Assembly: GCA_000697665.1 (NCBI GenBank)
Contig: KL197732.1
Coordinates: 246,316-310,315, forward strand
Direction of reading: 5' to 3'
DNA from: Jaapia argillacea MUCL 33604
Taxonomy: Eukaryota > Basidiomycota > Agaricomycetes > Jaapiales > Jaapiaceae
Length of the DNA: 64,000 bases
Part shown: one piece after another, positions 56,901 through 64,000 of the stretch
Numbering within the stretch: position 1 is the stretch's first letter
How the letters are laid out: every line of letters starts with the position of its first letter
The notes under the pieces: generated by a model
The model's database searches: none
Told to the model about the DNA's origin: nothing
What the model saw: only the letters and a program-made list of their open reading frames with translations
Made by a program: the position numbers and the translations under genes

Positions 56901-59700
56901 CTTTCGTCCTGGTGATCAGAGAAGACGACACGCTTGGGCTTTTCATCGGTGAAACCGAGAGGGGCAAGATCAGACGTAAAGATATGTCACCTATGGGTGA
57001 AAAGGTACTTGCGCCCTATGCATGTTTTGGTGTTGTGAACCTCGTGATCTCATTTGGACCGTCTAGAATTCTAGGTACATCTCTGGATGTTTCTTTGCTG
57101 ATACTACTGGTGTTTTCAACCTTGGACCCGGAGGCAAATCGGGTTCGGCGAACGGAACTGCCACAACCACACTACAAGGTGCTGTCAATGCTGGTGGGCG
57201 GAGTCAATGGCTCGTATTGGTTCGGCCCCAAGGTGTCATGGAGGTATGTTACTTAGAGTTCTCAACACTATGACACCCTCTCACATTCACTAGATATGGA
57301 CTTTGCCGAAACTGACTCTGGCGTTTTCCACTACATTATTATCGACACTTCAACCTGTTCTGACAGATTCCTGTGACCCACCAACTCCATCACCTCCTCC
57401 GGAATCACCTCGCAAACCTCAAGAATTGGACATTGAGCAGATCTTGCTCGCACCCCTTGGACAGTCGTCACCACGGCCTCATCTCGTCGTAAGTGTTCTT
57501 CTCAGACAATGCTTGAGGTGGTATTGATCTACGGCAACAGGTGTTCCTACGCTGCGGTCTGCTTGGGATATATGAGACCCTCCGATGTGACGGGTCCAGC
57601 GACGCCGTAGGCAATACCAGGCCTTCACAACTCTTAGTCCGGTTCGTGAAAACGGTGTCCAAAGTCTTTGACCTCCAAAACCTAGAGGAAGCGGAGAAGA
57701 CGGTATTGGCAGAACAGAAGAAGATATCTCGACTGTTGATTCCATTTACTACATCACCCACGCCAGGCACCACTTTCTCAGGTGTTTTCTTCACTGGTGA
57801 TCGGCCATGTTGGATTCTGGCGTCAGACAAGAGCGGAGCGCGAATACATCCATCTGGGCATTCGGTCGTCCATGCATTTACTGCGTGTTCGGTGTGGGAG
57901 TCGAAAGGCGATTTTTTGTTGTATTCCGACGAGGTCGGTCACGCTTGCCATTGGCCCGATTCTTTTCTCTCACCTTGTTGCACAGGGACCCTGTCTATTG
58001 GAGTGGATGCCCGATCTGCAACTCGGAAGCCAACTTCCGACTAGATTCGTACCACGCTCCCGGCCGTACTCAAATCTCGCCTATGATTTCTCGACGTCAT
58101 TACTAGTTGCCACATCTTCCTTGCGGGCTACGTTTGCAGCTTTTGATGAAGATGGAAACCTGCTTTGGGAGCCAGACGGTTCGTCCATACCATTTGTGAT
58201 GTCTCTATTCTTGATTCCGAATCCCACTCCATCAGCGCCCAACGTCTCATATCCAACATGTGACTGTTCTACGCTGGAGCTGATCTCTCCCGATACATGG
58301 GTGGTCATGGATGGGTAAGACTACTTTTCCGCACCATTCCGTATCTAACCCCTTGATAGTTACGAGTTTGCTCAAAACGAGTTCGTAAATGCATTGGAAT
58401 GCGTGACGCTGGAGACATCGAGCACAGAGTCTGGGAGTAAAGACTTTATTGCCATTGGGACTACCATTGACCGGGGAGAGGACTTGGCTGTCAAGGGTGC
58501 TGTACGTGTAGACTATGGCTGTGTTGAGCGTAATATTGACCTGTTCTTATCTCAGACATACATCTTTGAGATTGTTGAAGTGGTTGCCGATCCAGACTCG
58601 GACCTGAAGCGTTGGTATCAGTTGCGACTTCGCTGCAGAGATGACGCGAAGGGACCAGTCACAGCTCTATGTGGCTTGAATGGATACCTCGTTTCGTCTA
58701 TGGGTCAAAAGGTGATGTGGTCTCTGTTCAAAGACGACCCCCTTCTAAGCCCCACACCAGATTTTCGTTCGAGCCTTTGACCTCGACGAGAGGCTGGTCG
58801 GAGTGGCTTTCCTTGATGTTGGGATTTATGTAACGACCCTCCGAACGCTCAAGAATCTCTTGATCATTGGTGATGCAGTAAAGAGTATCTCCTTTGTTGC
58901 CTTTCAGGTACCCAGTTTCATTTCCAGCTTTACTGGGGAGACCTCTCATCCCGTTCATCGTATAGGAGGATCCATATAAACTCGTTGTGCTTGGCAAGGA
59001 TATGCACACCGTCTGCGTGACTTCTGCAGATTTTTTCTTCGCAGACGGTCGCATGTCCATCGCCGTTGGCGATGAGGATGGTGTGTCGCGACTCTATGAT
59101 TACGATCCCCACGGTATGCAATTTTTATTTGGCATGGGATATATACTGATCCCGTAACATCTAGATCCCGAATCACACAACGGGCAACTGCTCCTGTGCC
59201 GAACCGAATTCCACGGACAGGTCGAGTCAAGAGCCTCAGTCACGATTGCACATCGACCACTGAGCGATGGTGCTATTCCACAATCGAAGCTGGTTTATGG
59301 TGTGTCAGATCAAATATGTGGTCGATTGTAACTAAAGGATGATACAGGCTCTGCTGACGGATCGCTGACGGCCCTCGTACCTGTTGAAGAAGTTGTCGAG
59401 AAACGCCTGCAATTACTGCACGGCCAACTCACTCGAAACGTCCAACATACGGCTGGCTTAAACCCTAGGGCACACAGGTTGGCCGTGGCACCTGACCTTT
59501 TCATCTTGGTCTGACATCTCTGTAGGATCGTCCGCAACGATTTTGTTTCGAAGCCTCTCACAAAGGGTATTCTCGATGGCAATTTACTTGCTACGTTTGA
59601 GGACCTTCCGATCACCAGGCAAGAAGAAATGACTCGTCAGATTGGAATGGAACGGGGTGTGTTGTTGAGGGATTGGGTTCACCTTACCGAAGCGTGGTGA
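53984..59700 (+). CDS. CFT1: cleavage and polyadenylation factor subunit Cft1 / CPSF160
   Basis: Twenty-two exons: 53984..54325, 54506..54673, 54739..54819, 54886..55049, 55131..55277, 55331..55965, 56026..56189, 56246..56314, 56372..56563, 56622..56757, 56820..57004, 57067..57243, 57294..57488, 57541..57933, 57986..58314, 58360..58501, 58556..58711, 58761..58907, 58966..59113, 59165..59299, 59348..59477 and 59526..59700, giving 1469 residues. Cft1 is the triple-propeller scaffold of the polyadenylation machinery in the nucleus. Family segments: HQELIPASGIEYA at the start, IPGTTIGAAPFFQRTAI, YISGCFFADTTGVFNLG, AVKGATYIFEIVEV, LVVLGKDMHTVCV, SIAVGDEDGVSRLYDYDP and an end reading DWVHLTEAW. An acidic loop (EDEREKRGRMRRG region) lies in exon 1. 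Intron 1 is 180 nt, unusually long here. Confidence 0.93.
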
Positions 59701-59820
59701 TTTGGTTTGCATGTATCTTATTTGTTTGCTTGTACCTACTGCCTCATTTCTGTGTCTCGCATGGCGTTATCTGAACAGAAGACCCACAGTTGCATTATTT
59801 ACAGGACCACCAACCCCAGA

Positions 59821-62800
59821 TTACAAACGTAAGATCAGCTGCTTTATGCTCGACATCCAAAGCCCAATGTCATCGGAGACGGAGCCTTTCGTTAAGAGGT
59901 CTGTATGGATAGCCAGGGCAGCTTGTCGGTCGCGGGCTGCCATGGCTGTGGAGTGGAAGAAGTCAGGACTCGAAAGGGCGAAAAGATTTCACGGCTAACC
60001 TTGTGTCAATTCAACGAGTTGATCAACGACAGAGGGTGACAACGTCTCGCAGTTGAGAGCATCAAAAAGGACATTGATCCTTCTCTCGAAATCAGGCATT
60101 CGTATTTGAGGCTGGAGAATAGTCAGTGGGATTATGGAATCTGCGACGAAGCGGGGCGTACAGGGGCTATTTGCTTGAACCTGCCTAATTGCTCCGATAT
60201 CACGTTATAGATTGGCAGCGAAGCGGGTGGAATATGGCTACGATCGCCGGGAGCTACACCAGAGTTTAAGTCGGGTTGATCTCCAAGAAAAGAGAACACA
60301 ACTCACGATACTTTGGGGCTGGAGGTCCCTTTTTAGCCGGAGGTGGTGGGGGACGAGACCCACCGGAGCTTGGAAGAGTACTGATTCCTTGAGGAGGGGC
60401 AACATGTTGGGGACGTTGTTGCAGTGGGGGTTGTCCGGCTCCCATACTAGAGGGCGGAGGTGCATACGGCCCCGGTGCCTGCTGTGGTGGTGGAGTGCCT
60501 CGCATATATGAACTTGCGGGACCTGGGCCGTGACCTGGTGGCATGTGAGAAGGAGGAGCTTGTGTAGCTGGATGTTGACTTGGACTTGGCTGTACATGAC
60601 CACGGGCATGGGGAGGGGGGGCAAACTGCGCCGGTGGGGGTCCTCTGGGAGGTCCTTGCGGTAATCCTGGTGGAGGTGACACCATTTGTTGCGGAGGCAG
60701 ATTGTGAGGGACCATGCTTTGGGGATGAGCGGGAGGAGCAGAAGGCGTTCTCCCCGGAGGGGGATAGGGACCTGACATACCCGATGGATGAGGACCACGC
60801 TGAGGGGGAGGGCCGGGAGGGCCGGGAGGCTGACGCAGTTGAGCACTTCCTGCCCGAGGAGGGGGCGGGAGAGACGACTGTGGGGAAACATAGGGGGAAC
60901 CAGGCGGTGGCATCGGAGATGGTAGGGCATTCGGGAACGGAGATACGATTGGTTGAGGTTTATTGAGATTCAATGGATTGGGTGTACGACGTTCAGTGGC
61001 GACAACAGGAGCGTCGTTCCAACCTCCATTAGCAATCCCTGAGCGTTTGGGAGGAGGAGGAAGGTTCGTTGGTGGTGCTGCTGGAGAGGAGAGATTACTT
61101 GCCGGGCGAGGGGGAGGAGGTAGCGATACGCCAGTAGGTTGCTGGGGGCTGTAGGAAGCCGTCTGCTGAGGTGCATATGTAGCAGGCTGTTGTGGCGCAT
61201 AGCCGGTAGGGGCATAAGGGGCATAGGGAGCCGGAGGGGGTTGTTGATAGGCGGGTTGTGCAGGCGGACCACGAGGGGCGGCCGATGGTGCCGTAGGTGC
61301 ATAAGGTTGATATGGAGCGGTTACGTTACCAGGAACAGAGGGTGGCACGGGAGGCAGACCCTGCGCGGACCATTGGTTGTATGGGTAGGTAGGCGCAGAT
61401 GTAGGTGCCGATAGGGCGGGTGCCTGGGGGGCGACACCAATGGGTGACGACGCGACGACGGGCGAGGTGACATTCGCGCTAACCAACAGACGATCACGAC
61501 CGCCACTGATATCAAATGGCGAACCTCCAGAAGCCGAGTACTCCAGAGGGGTGAGTTTCAAGAACTTGACAGCCTCTTGGACGCGGCCTTGACCGGCGAG
61601 GAGATCAGCGTATTCGAAGTACCTGTCGTAGAGCGCAGCCAACCTGAAGGTCCTTCCATCCGGATCCGCTGTTGACATTCCTTGCGAAGAAAGGTCAGAG
61701 TCCACGTAGTTAGCCGCCTTTCTGAAGACGGTGACTTTTTCGATGAACGATTGTAGGGCGTGAGCGTGTGCCGTATACCTGGAGCCTTTCATCTGTTCTT
61801 CATCGTCGACGAGCTTATCCTCTTCCTCCGCCAACTCTTCGATCCAAATGTTCACCAACCTCTCCAACCGTCCTGCGGCGAGGTATGTCAAGGTCGCATT
61901 CCTCCTGAACTCCCTGGCCTTGTCAGATGCATCCTCCGCTCCGGATCCACCAGAATTAGCAGCCGCTGCTGCCAAATGTGACTGGAACTCCAACCTTTGC
62001 CCAAGCTGTTCCGTCAAGCTCCCAAACTCTTCCGCGCTCGCAAATGTGCACAATACTACAAAGATCTCCTGCCACTCCCTCAAATCAGCGTTCTGGGCGA
62101 TATCTGAGAGGTCGTTCGTCACGATGGATTGGAAGAGTCGGAGGTAAGGCAGCGCGGTCGTTCGGCGTTCGAAGTAGGCCTTTTGTGTACGTTGAAGAAG
62201 TTCGGGACCTCCACGCACAGCCAACAAGATGGCATCTGCGAACCTGTCCGATGACAAACACAGCGAGACGGCAGACTCGAAGTCTCCGAGAACTAAAGCC
62301 TTCGTAACAAGCCTATCCGTCTCGTCTTCGTCTTTCGGATATATCCTGAATGTGTTACTCTTCAAGGATTCCGATGCAACAGAACTGGGACCGGAACCGA
62401 TGGTCGCGGCTACGGAAGAATCCAAGGCGTAGTTCATGTGCGGGACGACCATCTGATCGTGTGGCTGGACGAGGCCCATACTGCTGAAGAAATCAGCGGC
62501 AGCGTCTGTATGTGGCGTTCCAATCCCTCCAATAGCACCATTATCGTCACCGAACAGGCTAGGGGCGGTCGTGGTCACCGACTCGGCGTCGGCAGGCTGG
62601 GTCAAACTTGTAGTGTCGGAGTTAGCACTGGCGCTAGCACTAGCGGCGCTGATTTCAGAAGGGGTGGCCTCAACGGTGCTGCTCCCAGCTTCACCATCTT
62701 CGTCATCAGAGGGTTCGGGCTCGGCGAATGATACGACGGATTGTTGCTTATTATCGGAACCAGTCACGATGAGGTCCTCGACTGGTGATTTGGGCGGTTC

Positions 62801-64000
62801 CGTCAAGTTCTCCTCTGCTCTCTCCTTGTCCTCCGCCTCCACTTTCAGTTTGTTAATCGCTTCGGCCACACGAGCTGCGACTTCGGCTTTAGAGAACCCA
62901 AGGAGAGTGACTAACTCATCCCTCGAATCCGCCCTGAACAAACTCAATAGCGCCTTCCATCCCGCCCCACTGTCCGCGCCTTCCCCATCAGCAACGGCAT
63001 GGCTAGACATCTCCTGTGCAAACGCATTCAAGGTGTCTCCTTCAATCGCCTCTTTGAGCTTCTGCATCCTCCGGACAACGCCTCCCTCCGTCTCCAGAGT
63101 TCTCAAATGGACCACACTACTCTGATTCTTGCCATGTCCCCCAGGCAAGTTACAAACACTGACCAACTTCCCGCCATACCCAAACCCAGCGCTTATCGGC
63201 CTCCTCAACCACTTGGGAGCCTGCTTCAAGGTGAGACTGGCTCTTTGGTTGTCGAGACGGTTGATACGTGACAGCGAGGTAGACGCAAGGTCGAAGATAT
63301 CTGCACCGTCTGCGGAGGGTGCAGTAGCTGGGACGGGGGTAGGAGTAGGAGGTAAATCCGATGGTTCGTTCGTAGACTGGACGGAGTGGATGCCGATGGT
63401 ACCGTCGAAGAAGGCTGCAGCGAAGAGGTCGGGATTACGGGGGCACCATTGGACTTCGAAAGCCCAATTGTCGGCTATCGGGAGCTGAACGACGATAAGC
63501 GACGAGTGACCTTGTCAGTTGGGAAACTACGTACCTCGCCGACGATTTCAGACGTCTGAGGGTTCCAACATAATGCCCTGTTATCCTTACCGCAGGACAG
63601 TAGGAGGTCGGGGTCCTCTTTGCACCACGACAGCGAGAGGACACCCTTCTCGTGTCCAGTGAGGATCTAAAGATGTCGCGAGGTCAAAAACAAAACCAAA
63701 AGAGAACCCAAGGGAGAAACTACCTTCTCTGGAGCACGAGCATTCCGCAGATCCCAGACCATCACGACTGGTGACGAATCATCTTCTGAACAAGTAACGA
63801 GTCTCGTAGCCTATCCAACCTCCATTAGAGATCACTCGGAGAACGAATGAAGGGCGCGCACATTATCTGGTTGCCAAGCTACGTCACTCATACCTCTCCT
63901 TCCTCCACTTCCACCAAAGGCTCCAGCGCCTCCACCACCACCGGCGAGCGTCCCTGCTCCACCACCATAAGCCAAGGCAACTACTTCCCTCTTTCCTCGG
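59821..64000 (-). CDS. SEC31: COPII coat outer-shell protein Sec31 (5' end beyond the window)
   Basis: Seven exons visible: >64000..63862, 63810..63724, 63666..63535, 63484..60307, 60253..60162, 60111..60000 and 59945..59821, about 1287 residues. Sec31 with Sec13 forms the outer cage of ER-to-Golgi vesicles. The WD40 part shows [54 protein letters not shown] and [20 protein letters not shown]. The helical ACE1 segment shows [21 protein letters not shown] long Pro/Gln-rich linker follows (about 60.3-61.4 kb), then a conserved helical C-terminus ending [20 protein letters not shown]. It converges on CFT1, with 120 bp between the stop codons. Confidence 0.94.

Noticed and set aside
60238-63125. 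Several long open frames opposite or out of frame to SEC31
   Set aside because: They mirror the GC- and Pro-rich SEC31 coding sequence, start without context and resemble no family; they are shadows.

Overview
The window is nuclear DNA of a filamentous basidiomycete fungus, most like an Agaricomycete; the genus cannot be told from the sequence. The evidence is intron-dense genes (most introns 45-70 nt with GT-AG ends), short intergenic gaps, fungal-type orthologues (Trl1 tRNA ligase, Hom2, Exo70, Atg18, Hap3/NF-YB, Cft1, Sec31) and a large family of F-box proteins with the N-terminal signature LP.ELY.HIF. Gene models below were built by hand from codon phase, splice signals and protein families; exon coordinates are given so they can be tested.

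Layout. 0-6 kb: three F-box genes. 6.5-14 kb: aspartate-semialdehyde dehydrogenase, the trifunctional tRNA ligase, and, divergent from the ligase, an unrecognised 681-residue protein with a C-terminal HicA-like block. 14.5-20.7 kb: four F-box paralogues in direct tandem. 21-23.4 kb: EXO70. 23.5-31.6 kb: three more F-box genes around a VIT/von Willebrand A protein. 32-34 kb: an MFS monocarboxylate-type transporter. 34-49.6 kb: two E(z)/EZH2-like SET methyltransferase genes on the same strand, enclosing ATG18, a low-complexity protein, NF-YB and a cupin protein, followed by a RecQ1-like helicase. 49.7-64 kb: a repeat-rich 1123-residue protein, CFT1/CPSF160 and SEC31 (running off the right edge).

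The most notable findings are: (1) two intact EZH2-like genes about 6 kb apart, one with altered SET motifs; (2) a 192-bp tandem duplication at the 3' end of the second EZH2-like gene that repeats its terminal exon with five substitutions, all synonymous, and keeps the splice sites; (3) nine F-box paralogues sharing one phase-0 intron and a C-terminal tryptophan-rich module; (4) micro-exons of 6 and 12 nt in RecQ and EXO70 that restore highly conserved family motifs; (5) an unrecognised protein with a HicA-like C-terminus sharing a promoter region with the tRNA ligase. No transposon, tRNA, rRNA or CRISPR array was recognised.
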